A stretch of 64,000 nt of DNA from Brachionus plicatilis (lineage: Eukaryota > Rotifera > Eurotatoria > Ploima > Brachionidae): positions 183,648-247,647 of the forward strand of contig QEOQ01000256.1 of assembly GCA_010279815.1 (NCBI GenBank), in the 5' to 3' direction. Position numbers and translations under genes: made by a program. The notes under the pieces were generated by a model. The model saw only the letters and a program-made list of their open reading frames with translations, made no database searches and was not told where the DNA came from. The number at the start of each line of letters is the position of its first letter. Position 1 is the first letter of the stretch. Positions 1 to 11,405 of this stretch are shown one piece after another.

Positions 1-1
1 G

Positions 2-142
2 TCAACCACGCAACCTTCGCTTGAACGCACGCTTCCCTTTCCAAACAAGAAAAGCAAACAAGGCTGCTTATCACAACAGCTTCTTACAGAAGTTCCTTCG
101 AAAACTTTGCAACGATTCCAACAGCCAAAACGCGAGAGCTAG
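2..142 (+). CDS. 3' end of an unidentified gene (46 codons, partial)
   Basis: An open frame enters the window at base 2 and stops at TAG 140-142. It is much richer in GC and in balanced codons than the DNA after it, and reads as a Ser/Gln/Lys/Pro-rich tail ending in PKRES. A possible AATAAA polyadenylation signal lies near 291. No domain is recognisable, so the protein could be a host gene or a transposon protein. The upstream part is outside the window. Confidence 0.45.
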   Translation, partial: STTQPSLERTLPFPNKKSKQGCLSQQLLTEVPSKTLQRFQQPKRES

Positions 143-664
143 TCTCTATCTTGTTTAATCATATAACTAGTTTATAATTTATAATTTATATTTTTGTAGC
201 AATTAACGATATGTCTGACAATTCTTACTTTATATTTTAATAACAATTATTGTACAATTAGATTTAATTTTCAAATCAATAATTTTTAATCAATAAAACG
301 TTTGAAACTCAACTTTTGAAAAAATGGTCCGATTTCAAAATTTTTGACATTTTTGGTTTCAACTGGTCGAGATCTTTAAAAAGATATGCTAAAATTAAAA
401 ATTAGGATTTTTTTCCAAATTGCCCAGTATCCTTTGATGTTAATTGAACTTTTTAGTTTTTTTTTGGGAATAAATTGATTTTAAATATAATAAATTGATT
501 AGGAATGCAGTTGTTTTAATAGTTAACTATTTGTTTAGGCTTTTACTTTTTTATCACTAATTTAACTTCACCTGTAAAGATTTTCTTATATCTATATAAT
601 GCCCAAAAAAAATTAATTTTAATTTTTTTTCTGAAGGAGCTTTATCTTAGTATAGATACATACA
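143..664. other. Intergenic AT-rich DNA, 3' flank of the first gene
   Basis: No open frame or repeat with identifiable ends was seen. It probably includes the 3' UTR of the preceding gene, with an AATAAA near 291. Confidence 0.4.
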
Positions 665-1310
665 TACCGTATCCCCTTGTTTAGCGACGCATGCTTTAAT
701 ACTATGAATAGGATATTTGGTGCATGGTCGAACATAGACCTCACAATGTTAAATTTTTTATTTTAAAAGTCCTATGGGTCACATAGTCGATACATATTAA
801 AAACGTAGCGTTTATAATAGAAATTCAAATAGAAAAGCAGAGCTTCAAAAAAAGTCTTTATTAGAGACTCGGGGTTCAGTTAGAAAGCCACTAGGAAGTA
901 AGAAAGGTTCTATGAATAAATCGAAAAAATAATTTTTTTTTTCTTTTTTGTCTTAAATTTTTAAATTTAAATGCCGGGTCAATAATTAAAATTAAACTTT
1001 TTTAATATTTTTAATATTTTTTTTACCATAACTTTAACGTCGCATCTATAAAAAAAACTCAATAAATATTTTTTATATTTAATTTTTTTTAAGTTTAAAA
1101 CCCCGAGTCTCTAATAAAGACTTTTTTTGAAGCTCTGCTTTTCTATTTGAATTTCTATTATAAACGCTACGTTTTTAATATGTATCGACTATGTGACCCA
1201 TAGGACTTTTAAAATAAAAAATTTAACATTGTGAGGTCTATGTTAGACCATGCACCAAATATCCTATTCATGGTATTAAAGCATGCGTCGCTAAACAAGG
1301 GGATACGGTA
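665..1310. mobile_element. Fold-back MITE, TA-flanked, TACCGTATCCCC ends
   Basis: The arms 665-878 and about 1098-1310 are near-perfect inverted copies of ~212 bp around an AT-rich loop with no ORF. Both ends read TA then CCGTATCCCC, so a TA target duplication (Tc1/mariner style) is the simplest reading. Two more TA-flanked elements in the window (22950-23394 and 33027-33444) also begin TACCGTA or nearly so. The superfamily is inferred only from the TA target. Confidence 0.85.
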
Positions 1311-1387
1311 AATTAATTTGTAAATTTTTTGATTTTTTTCTTAGTTTTTTATTTTATCTTATTCAACTTTACTTTTTATTGAATTTT

Positions 1388-1848
1388 TTATTCTGAATGA
1401 TCACTGATTGGGTTTTTGCGAGGTCTACCTCTCGGACGTTTAGCTGGGCAATTTTCTACTAAATTCAACACACTTCGCTCTGATTTGAATACACCATGAA
1501 CGATATTTAGCTGCTCATTTGTTTGTTCATTTGACGTCGTTGGCGCTACAACTTGCTCTTGTAAATTTTGACCATTCTCAGTTGCAGGTTCTTGTTCATC
1601 TTCGAATTCAATAATGAACGAAAGTTCGTCTCCGACCACTTCATTTTCTAAATGACTTAGAGTTTCGATCGGCTGGCGGTTAAGAGCATCTTTATTCTTC
1701 GCAGGCCTTCCTTTCTTTCTGTTTTCACCCAGTGGCACATCTTTTGCGCTCTCGTGCCATGGCATACCTCTATCTCGACAAGTAATAGCTTCTTTATGTT
1801 TGCAAATATAGTTTATTTGATTAATTATTTGATACCAATTAAAAAAAT
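1388..1848 (-). pseudogene. C-terminal tail of a MULE-type transposase (SWIM end plus AT-hooks)
   Basis: The minus-strand frame is open from about 1848 to the stop at 1388. It begins with YICKH, which looks like the last Cys-x-His of a SWIM zinc finger. It then has AKDVPLGENRKKGRPAK, a sequence style typical of MULE transposases just after SWIM, an acidic middle, and a classical AT-hook core RPRGRPRK near the C terminus. The catalytic DDE part and the rest of SWIM are missing, and a stop lies just upstream in frame. It is a fragment; an unrelated AT-hook protein starting at the ATG near 1765 is the alternative. Confidence 0.55.
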
Positions 1849-2129
1849 ATTAGTATCACATAAACAAAATAAGTATCATTTTAATTTTATTTTTAGTATC
1901 TTAAGTGTGAATTTTAGTATCATTTTATTTTTTTTTTAGTAGCAGAAAAATAAATTTAGTATCAGCATAAAATATAAGTCCTAATAAACAGAGAGATAAT
2001 AAAATAAAACAAAAAAATTTAATATATTCATAAAATAGAATTTTTTTGCTTTATTTTAAAAAAATGGAATTATATTTTTTTTCATGAAAATCCATTTTTT
2101 TCGAGAAATTTTGGAATTTTTTTTTGTCA

Positions 2130-2274
2130 CTGAATTTTACAATAATTATCGTTATTTAACGAAAAATACCCTTTTTTAGATTACCATATTTTATGGTAAA
2201 TATGGTAAAATATCGTGAATTTACCATAATTTACATAAAATATGGTGAATTCAAGGTATCGTAGCAGCAGTGTA
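2130..2274. mobile_element. Remnant end of a Tc1-like fold-back family (TACRSTGCTGCTACGATA end)
   Basis: The stretch is a run of ATGGTAAA / TTTACCAT-type words ending in TATCGTAGCAGCAGTGTA. That matches the right end of the complete element at 42221-43458 (TATCGTAGCAGTACTGTA). No matching left end was found nearby. Confidence 0.55.
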
Positions 2275-5200
2275 GTATCTATTTTCTTTGGTTTAGTTAA
2301 GTCGCTTTTTACTCGAAAAAATTTAAAAGACGCTTTTTATTTAGAGTAAAGCATGTTACATTAAAATTATTTAAATAAATTCTAAGATTAATTTTAATAT
2401 CTAAAGATAAACTAGTAAAAAAAGTAAAGGTAGTAAAAAACTACCTTTACCGCTAATCTCTTTAGTATCTCTTTTTCTAAAAAATAAGTTGTTCTATTCA
2501 ATTCAGTTTATTAATAATTAAATATGTGTGGCGCAGAAAAAAAATAAAGAGATTAATTTCGGAGAATTGCTTTAATAAAGTAAAACTTTTTTAAAGGGTT
2601 AAAATCTGTCAAAAAGTCTTCTCTAACACAATGAAGAAAATATTGACTTTAAAATAACAAATATATAAAATTAAAATTGAAAAGTTTTACTATTTTAATT
2701 CTTTTATTTTATTTGATTTTTTTCTTTTTTTATATGAGGGATATTTTTAATAATAAAGGTTAATATTTAATGCTAAGATTCATCTCTGAAAATTTATTTC
2801 ACCAAAATTTAAAGCTTATTTGGCAATAAAAAATAAAAGTAAACTATAAAGTTCGTAAATCCTTTATTAAAGTAATTTTATTTCCGTTTAGAATTTTCTT
2901 ACTGAGTTAAATTTAAGAAAACTTAATTATTTTTTTATGAAATGTTAAGTCAAATCTTTCGTATGCTATATTTTTCAGGACTGTAAAATTTTTTCAATTA
3001 GATTGTTTCAATTCAGAAAAACTTTGACTATAAGAAATGTAATATGAATGCAAAAAACAAGCAGGCAAACACTTCATAAAAATTGTGTGGCATCGCATCT
3101 AAAAGTTAAAAGGATATTTTGATTATATGTCTTACTGTTCTCCATATTTTTACAAGATGTAAAAATATAGAAGTAAGCTATTCACTTGGAATAAATATCT
3201 TTGATGATTATTACAAACGAAACTAAAAAAACATTGGATACTAAATAAAAATTTTATAAATCCCTTACTATAAAGTAAAACCTATATTATTTTCCTGATT
3301 GTTTACAATAAAATGGGGTCTAAATGTTTTTATTTTTGTATTCATTTTTTTTTCATTTTTTGTTCAATATTTTCAATACAAAAATCAACAATATTTTTTC
3401 ATATCGAAATTTTTATTTTAAAAACTCATTTTTTTCAATTGCAGAATTTTTTTAAGTTAAATTAAAGAGTATTTTTATAAAAATGATACTGTTTGATGGT
3501 GCAAAAATTTTAAGCCTAAAATAAATCATCCGTAAGTTAAATCTTAACTATTGTGGTCAAAATCGGTCAAGGCATAAAATTCGAAGTTTTAAGAGCTTTT
3601 AAAACAAATTTTAAGTAATTTTGAAATTTTAGGCTAAAGAAATAAAAATTAAAAAAAAACCCTAAGAATCTCAACCTAAATAAACTTTTTGGGCAAGCTT
3701 TCAATTTATTGCTTTATCTAAATATGGACTCTAAAAAGCTTTTTTTTTAATTTTTTCAGTCAACAAATTAAGATCTTTAGAGTATTAAATTATACTCATA
3801 AAGGACATTTTTTATTTGTTTTGCAATGATTTGTTCAGTTTTATCTAAAATCTCTTTTCATTTAAAACATATTGAAAATTTCAAATATTTTGCCTTGAGC
3901 TTTAGTCCGAAAAATAATTAAATGCTGTATCAGAGTTCATTTTTTTAACTAAAGATTAATATCATATTAATCTTTACCTATCTTTTAAAAGCACTCAAAA
4001 AACTGTTAAACATCCTTAACTTTTGAAATAAAAAAAATCCATTTTATATATTTACATTAGAAAAAAATATTAAATTTTAGTCAAATTAAGTAAATACAGC
4101 CAATTTTCTTTTAAGTTCGCTTGGGTTCGACAATTTAATGTCGGAATAATGAAAATGCTGGAAACTTGATAATCCGGAATTGAGAAAAAATTAAAAAATG
4201 TCGGACATCAGAATATTTTACAAAATTGATTTATTTATAAAGCCATTTTTTTAGGGAAAATCGCCAAAAAAAATTTCATATTAAGAAAATCAAATTTTTA
4301 TAATTTGTTTTAAAAAGTTTATCTTTCACATTTCAAATGTCTATTTTATGATTTCTCTTAATTTATCTAAAGTCTTTTGACTAGAAATATTCATTATTTA
4401 GATATAACTTTCTTGTCGTCTTTTGATAATATATTATCAACACCAACTGTATCTTTTTAATTTGTCATGATTGCAGAATAGTTTTAACATTTTAATTAAA
4501 AAATTAATGTCGGATAATAGAAATAATTTCTTATGGAAGTAAAGGGAAATTCGAATTTCGGAAATTCCAGACTTGATTGAAGAAAGATTTAAAATTTTAC
4601 CATAAGTATTTCAATCAGTTTTTAGTATATTATTAAGGTATTTGGTATGTTAATAATGCAAGTATGCTGGGATGAAAAACGGATATGCTGAAAAAATTGG
4701 TTAGTATGTTTAAAAGTTTTATCAGTATGCTAAAACAACAATCTCTTAAATTAAATATATTATCAATGAATATTTTCTAATAATCTCATTGATTTTGTGA
4801 ATGAAATTTTATTTTTTCTTATATATTTTGCTAACGCTCATTAATTATTATTTGGAAAAAAAGCCATTTGAAAAAATCTCTCTATCTCTATTATTTAAAA
4901 AATAAAATTAAAAGGATTTTTTTAATTTTTTCTTTATTTTAATTGATTTTTAAAATTATTTCAATTTAGAAGAATGAAATTTAAATGCTAGTTTTAAACT
5001 TTATTATAAGAGTAAAATAAATCGGTTGATTAATTAAACTTTTTTTAAAAATATGATTTTGGAAAATTTTTCTCTTTTAAATTTTTAATCTATTTTTTAT
5101 TTTTTGTTAAGTATTTTCTTTTGTCTAATTTAATTAAAAAAAAATAACTACGTAATTTGTGAAAATTTCAATTAAAAAATTTTGCCATATTTTATAATTA

Positions 5201-5462
5201 TTTGTTTATCCAAAGAGCACTATTTTAATTAATTAAATCAAATAAATTAAATTTTATTGAATTTTGAATCTGACCAAAATTGGTCATGGATTTAAAACTA
5301 AACAACAGTCACTAAAATTAAAATTATGTTTTTAGCTTGCAAAGACTTTCAAGTTAAGAATATAAATAAAATATTTTTTATTTACATTTGAAAAATTTAA
5401 AGGTAAAAACACAAAAATTTCTTTGAAAATTAAAATTTTTAAATAAAAAAAATTAATAACGA
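2275..5462. other. Long gene-free AT-rich interval
   Basis: No convincing ORF. Bases 2345-2413 resemble the inner arm of the MITE at 14021-14551 (AAGCATG..ACATTA..AAAT then TTTTAATATCTAA(A/G)GATAAAC). Bases 4125-4580 carry repeated AATGTCGGA words and may be another decayed repeat. The rest shows no structure I can support. Confidence 0.4.
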
Positions 5463-6210
5463 CTAGAAAGAAGCATTTTGATTAAAAACAACTTGAAAAG
5501 GAATACCGTGACTCAATGTCGGGTAGTAACTGGCTTCGCTTGAATAATCATTGCTGGATTGTTTTGATCTTGCTGTAAAGGAATTAAACGCCTCAGTTTG
5601 GGAATATTTATTCAAATGAGACGCTAGTGCCTCCATTGCTCCGGGACTTAGTCTGTAAACAAAGTTTCCCGGGTACACAGTCTTTAAAATACATAAAAAT
5701 AAGAGCAAAAAAAATATTCAAAATTTTACAAATATTTCCGGATTTATTTCTTCTAGATTTTTCTGGTTTTCGCATTTAAAAGAATCATCAAAAACATCTT
5801 AACACAATTTCAAAAAAAATCTATTCTTATAATTTTAAATACCTGTCCTCGGATTGAAATGGCCATCGTAGATTTGATATGTGTCGTTTTTTGAAAATGA
5901 ATAACCATTTTGACTTTTTTTTTTAGATTTTTCCTAAGAGAAAATTTCATTTCATTTTTAACAAATAAAAGGTAAAAATTCATACAGCAGAGTAATCGAT
6001 AAAGTTGTTTATAAACGATTCCCTATAATATAAATTAATACATTTCATAATTTAGAAGCTAAATAAAATTGAAGCTACTTGTTAGCAGGCTGATTGATGG
6101 GCTCTTGTTTGGATGACCCTTGGAAAAAAAAAACTATTAAATTTAGAATAATAAAAAAACAAACAAAAATTACTGAACAAATTTGCTATTAACTCACAGC
6201 AACAAAACAT
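5463..6210 (-). CDS. Six-exon gene with a 23-nt micro-exon; unknown 140-aa protein
   Basis: Exons (minus order): 6210-6198, 6118-6079, 6022-5986, 5933-5843, 5752-5730, 5681-5463. All introns are GT-AG (48-90 nt) and the sum is 423 nt, 140 residues plus TAG. Without the 23-nt exon the frame breaks, and with it every junction is in phase. The protein starts MFCCW (possible acylation of the cysteines), has a Lys run (KSKKKSQ) and a motif-rich middle (YQIYDGHFNPRT, then VYPGNFVYRLSPGAMEALA), and ends ...VVFNQNASF. There is no transmembrane segment or signal peptide. The family is not recognised; the conserved-looking central block suggests a real small cytosolic or ciliary-type protein, but that is a guess. 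The start is the first ATG, followed by a strong donor GTGAGT. Confidence 0.72.
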
Positions 6211-7178
6211 TTTTCTAAAATTTTATTCTCAAAAAAATAATTCTTTAACGCATTTAAAATTTAATATTTAAAAAAAATTTAAATCCAAAAAAAAGAGTTC
6301 AGGTAAGTTTTGCTTTGGAGTTGTTGTTGTGTTTGAATTTTTAAATCTCAAAGCTGGTATACCCTAAATCTTTTTTAATTAATTATTTTTAAAACCATTA
6401 AACGGAGGGGTTCAATTTAACTAAATGAGAAATTTAATGAAGTTTTCGAAGCTCAGATACAAGTTAGATAAGAGGCATACGCTTAACCCGGGGCTTTAGC
6501 ATTTTTAACTATGACAAAGCAAATTGTACTAGAAAAGTCAAATGAAATTGAAATTTTTGATAGATTTCAAAAACCATATGAACACTAGAAAATTATCTCC
6601 TACTATAATTTTGGTATTAGATTAAAAAATAATTTTAATAATGTAATTATAAGTTTTGAGTAAATAAATTCTGTTTAATAAAAAAGGACATAAAATAATT
6701 GACCAATTTGGCACGTGTTTATTTTGCTCTATCGAGTTACACATGGCTGAAAATTAATAGCGTCAAGGTATTAATTAATGTAATGAATGCTACTGACACT
6801 TAATACATTCAATTCAAAATTTGATGTATCATTTATTTTAGTGATGTCAATTTTGTTATTTTTAATTTCAATCTTATATTTTGATTTTATATTGTTTAAA
6901 TTCAGGAGATATCGTAAATTTTTTAAACATTTGTCACAGAATTTTAAATAAAAGCAAACAAGATTCAATAAATAATAATTATAATAATAATTATCAAAAT
7001 TAAAAAAAATTTACATTTCAAAATAATGATAAATTATTATACAAACACCATAGCGTAATTTCTTGTCTTTGTCTATTCAATTTAATTTGTTTTTTAATTA
7101 ACTCACTACATATCAAAAAAAAAAAAGCGGTAACACATGTAACAATCTATTCCAATTCATGTCTTCTTAACTTTAATT

Positions 7179-7399
7179 NNNNNNNNNNNNNNNNNNNNNN
7201 NNNNNNNNNNNNNNNNNNNNNNNNNNNNNNNNNNNNNNNNNNNNNNNNNNNNNNNNNNNNNNNNNNNNNNNNNNNNNNNNNNNNNNNNNNNNNNNNNNNN
7301 NNNNNNNNNNNNNNNNNNNNNNNNNNNNNNNNNNNNNNNNNNNNNNNNNNNNNNNNNNNNNNNNNNNNNNNNNNNNNNNNNNNNNNNNNNNNNNNNNNN
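7179..7399. other. Assembly gap (221 N)
   Basis: Run of N. Frames crossing it are meaningless. Confidence 0.99.
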
Positions 7400-7727
7400 A
7401 AGAAGTAAAAAATTATTATAAAAAAGAAAATCAAATATTAAATTCCAAGCGCCAGTTTAAGCTTAAAAAATTTAAGCACATTTATTTAATTTAATAGGGA
7501 GGCCACAGAGCTTAGAATGGAACCAGTCCTTCTTTAGAGTTAGAAAAAACATTTCAAAGAAAAATTAAATATATTTTAGTTAGTCTTTTATAAATTTTCC
7601 TATCAAATAAAATTAAAAAATAAAATTCTTCTTCTTAAAAAAATGGAAATTTTTTTCATTTTTTAAAGACTTAAGAACATTTATGGAAAGCTTTAGAATT
7701 TTATTTTTATCACCTCGAAGTTGAGCT

Positions 7728-7765
7728 ATTTATTTATTTCAATGAACGCCTTAAAGGCGATGAAA
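7728..7765 (-). repeat. Short retroposon-like 3' tail (hairpin plus AAATA repeat)
   Basis: Read on the minus strand: TCGCCTTTAAGGCGTTCATTGAAATAAATAAATA. The same module is at 10630-10670 on the plus strand (CACCTTTATGGCGTTCATTGAAATAAATAAATAAATA). A short stem followed by a simple-repeat tail is typical of non-LTR retroelement or SINE 3' ends. Confidence 0.6.
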
Positions 7766-10189
7766 AAAAATAAAAAATAAGATGTAATAAATAAGACAAA
7801 GTTTAAGTGTTTTCTAAAAAATTGAATAAAATATTTAATTTAAATGTTAATTTTGTTTTTTTTCTTTTTTAATTTCAATAATTATTATTCATTTTGTACT
7901 CTCTTTTATATTCAATTTTTCTTTTTTTCTTTAATTTTGCGAGGAGATCCACCATCAAATCGACTTAGGAGAAATCCACCAATTAATATATTTTTCAGAC
8001 CAGAGGAATTTTAAATATTTTGACACTTTTGGTGAATTAAATTGTAAAAATTCAAGTGAAATATTGGAAATACAATTTGGTTTATTCGAATGAAATCAAA
8101 CAATTTGTTTAAAAATTGATTTTTTTAGAGACTAAATAAAATAAATACTTTTAATTTTAATATCTGACAGATCTAATAATGTCCAATCTTTTTTTATTGT
8201 TTTTGAATACAATTCTATTTGAAGCATAAGTATTTTAATTTTTGAATTAAAATAGGGGCAATAAAAGAAAAAAAGTCTTCTAATTTATTTGAAAATTTTT
8301 TAATTTAAAAATTAAGATTTTTTTTCAACTTTCGTGCAATATAATCTTTAATACGAAAAATGATAACAAAGTTTGTTCTTCAAATCTGAAATAATAATTA
8401 AATTAAGGTTTTTTTTTCATTTTTTTTCTAAATTTTTATGGTCTAATTCTTGGCCTTTTTTATAAAAGAAAAATTTCAAACTAAAGTCAAAGAGTAAAAA
8501 AATTAGTTTTGTCGATTTTTATAAATTTAGTTTGTAAATCCTGCGAATCATATTTATTTTTGCTTTTTATGTTGTCTAAAATTTAGTTTAGGATTAAGAA
8601 TAAGTCTTATCATAATCGCATTCCGTGAAATCTCCCGGTCAAGTTTACAAAAGTGACGAGCCGGTAAAAGAAATACGATTAATCATAATTTTTCATGGCC
8701 AGTATTTTAATTTTAATTTTTGACTTGAAATTCGTAAACTACGTCTTTTTGAGCCTCAGAAAAAAATTCTTATAGTCAGGGGTCAAAAAATAACTAATCT
8801 TTTAAAAATTTGTATATCTTTCAGACCGAGGTATTCAATGATAAAATAAAAATATTTTTTTAAATTAAATATATTCTGAAAGAGCATAATATTTTCTAAA
8901 CTCTTGTGTATATTTTTATTAAAAGAAAAGTGTGTGACTATTTTTATTATATAAAAAAGCCAAAAAAACACTTTTTTCACTTGAATCGTATTTAGTCCAT
9001 GGATCACTTAAGACCCACTTTTTTTGTATAAAGCTAAAAATGAACGAGAGAAGAATTCTCCCTAGTTAATGATAGTTTATGATTTAAAAGTTCTAGATCA
9101 TAAAAAAATTTAAAATTAAAATTAAAAAAAGCAAGGATAGAACTATTATTTAGCTAAAAATTTTAAAGTCAAGTTTAATTACTTGACTTGAAAAATATTT
9201 TAAAATGTTGTTTTTACTCATGGCTATTTTAAAAACACTTTTTTGAATATTGTGTATAAAATTGGCGTGTGTTAAATCATTTAAAGGCTTGATAATAAAA
9301 GCGATGCAAATTTTGAAATTTTTTTTTTTTTAATTTTTATGATTTTTTTTTATTAAAGAGAATAAAAAATAGAAAAAATTAAAAAAATTTACATTTGCCC
9401 TTAAGAAAGTGTTATTGATTAAAAAATTGAGTCTAAGAGAAAAAGTGTCAGTTGTGAGAGGAATGCTTATATCAAACTACAAGATTAATAATTTAAGGAA
9501 TAACAACCCTTAAAAGGCTTGTTGAAAAAAATATTTGATAACATATTTATTATTTACAACACCAAAATATAAAAAAAATCCAACAGAACTGTCTTTATCG
9601 AATAACTCGAATTGGCTTCAATTTGTTGCTATATTGAGACACATGTCTTCCTTATTTGCTTGCTTATTCAATTAATCTACGAACAGGAAAAATAAGTTTA
9701 AAAATTTAAATTTAAAGAATATTAAGTCCGGACTTTGATTAAATTTTTGACCTAAAAATAAATTTAAAGTCAAAATTTGAGTTTATAATAAATAAAGATT
9801 TGTGAACTTTAAACAAATCAGAATGAAAACAGCTTTAAAAGTGTATTAACTTAAAATAAAAAACAAAAAAAATCTTTCAAAATAATAAGTAATGAAGAAA
9901 AAATGGATAAAATTAATAAGAGACTGTTAAGAGACAGCGTTAAATTTACCAGTTTGTTACATCAAAAACAGGCACTTGAAAAACTAAAATGCATAAATGA
10001 AACTATTATAGAGGTAGTTATAATACTTAAAGTAACAAGTCAAGTGTTTTGCATGTTATAATTATTTTGAGCCAAAAGGGTTAAAAAAAAATATGACTTA
10101 AAAAAATAAAACTTAAAACTGATGATTTTGAATTTAGTCACGTAATAAATTTTCTGGTCATTTAATTTATTTTAATTAAATTTCTGCTC

Positions 10190-10270
10190 ACATAATACAT
10201 CTTCGAAAATTAAAGTGACCAGTCCTCGTCACAATTTTAGGGGAGGAGTGACTAACTGGTCACCTGTCAC
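10190..10270. repeat. Solo terminal piece of a GTGACC/GACCC-end element
   Basis: The piece has GTGACCAGT, CTCGTCAC, GTGACTAACTGGTCAC and CTGTCACTACAGACCC, the same word set and AGACCC end as the elements at 53335-54120 and 57330-58074. No opposite end was found, so it looks like a deleted copy. Confidence 0.45.
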
Positions 10271-10299
10271 TACAGACCCCACATTTCAAAAGAATAATA

Positions 10300-11215
10300 T
10301 ACAGTGCTGATTTGATAGTGGGGTTTTTGGTAATTTTTCCAAAAATTACATATGTATGAAAAATTACGTAAAAAAAAAATGCCAAAATAATACCATTTTT
10401 TAGGTCATTTTAAACTTTATTCAGTATGTTAAATATATTCTTAAAAAATTCATAAAAAAAAAATTTACGGATTTTTACGTAAATTTTCGTAAAGAACGAA
10501 TATGAAACTGTAAAATTCAGTTATTTTAAGAAAATTTTGGTAAAAAGTTTCAATCTGAAATAAAGGTGATAAATAATTAATTTTTTGTCTTATTTTATTT
10601 TCTTTTTTTTAATCTTATAACTTTACATCACCTTTATGGCGTTCATTGAAATAAATAAATAAATAAATAAAAATAAAAAAATAAAATTTAGAGAGAAGGT
10701 ATGTTAAATGCAATTCTAAATTAATTTAAAAAAAATTTATTGTCCTAGTGACTCCAACTAAAAATAATAGTGTTTATCAGTGTTTTTTTTTACTAAATAG
10801 TTCAATTTTTAATACAAAAATTTTTTTTTTATTTCTTATATTTGAGACGAATTTACTTATATTAAATCTGAAAAATATTAAGAGTCAAATTAAAAATAGA
10901 GAAGAGTAGTTAAGTTAAAAAAATAAATCCAATAAAAAAAAAATCTGTTTTATTAATAAAATAGTTAGATAAAAATTTAATAATTTTAATATATAATTAT
11001 CACTTTAAAATTGTAATTTAAGATTAAAAACTTTTACTAAAATTTCTTAAGATGACTGAATTTTACCGTTTTACGAAAATTTACGTAAAAATCGGTAAAT
11101 TTTTTTTAATAAATTTTTAAAAATTTTTTTTAACATACTGAAAAAAGTTTAAAATGGCCTAAAAAATGGTATTTTTTGGCATTTTTGTTTTTACGTAATT
11201 TTTCGTAATTTAACC
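10300..11215. mobile_element. Degenerate fold-back element of the TTTACG-rich Tc1-like type
   Basis: The left arm (10322-10560) and right arm (about 11035-11213) are inverted copies rich in TTTACGTAA and containing AAAAAATGGTATT / AATACCATTTTTT. The left end reads TACAGTGCTGATTTGATAG, close to the reverse of the end at 55985-56005. A retroposon-like tail (10630-10670) sits inside the loop, so it may be a nested insertion. The right terminus is eroded. Confidence 0.6.
10630..10672 (+). repeat. Short retroposon-like 3' tail with (AAAT)n
   Basis: CACCTTTATGGCGTTCATTG followed by AAATAAATAAATA; second copy of the module at 7728-7765 on the other strand. Confidence 0.6.
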
Positions 11216-11405
11216 TTTTCTTTCACCCAAAAAAATTTTTATCACCCAAAAAAATTATGATTTATTAAGAGTCTTGAAATTTATTTTAAAAAAATTTAAA
11301 TCTTTATTTTTTTCAGTTTAGATATCAATTAAAATCAATTTAATGCTTTTCTATTTTTATTTTACAAAGTCTTTTTTGCCAAGTCTATTTTAACAAGACC
11401 AACAT

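Larger units (their letters stand above)
6211..11405. other. Gene-free interval with gap and decayed repeats
   Basis: It contains the 221-N gap and the repeat pieces listed separately (7728-7765, 10190-10270, 10300-11215). Short ORFs such as 6771-6968 and 8783-9007 on the minus strand are low-complexity and unconvincing. AAGTC/GACTT words near 9170-9200 and 9720-9740 may be decayed copies of the MITE at 46061. Confidence 0.4.

Noticed and set aside
1754..1939. 61-codon plus ORF
   Set aside because: Overlaps the MULE remnant and then becomes AT-rich hydrophobic low complexity; no domain.
6771..6968. 65-codon minus ORF
   Set aside because: Asn/Lys/Ile-rich translation of AT-rich DNA with no family features.
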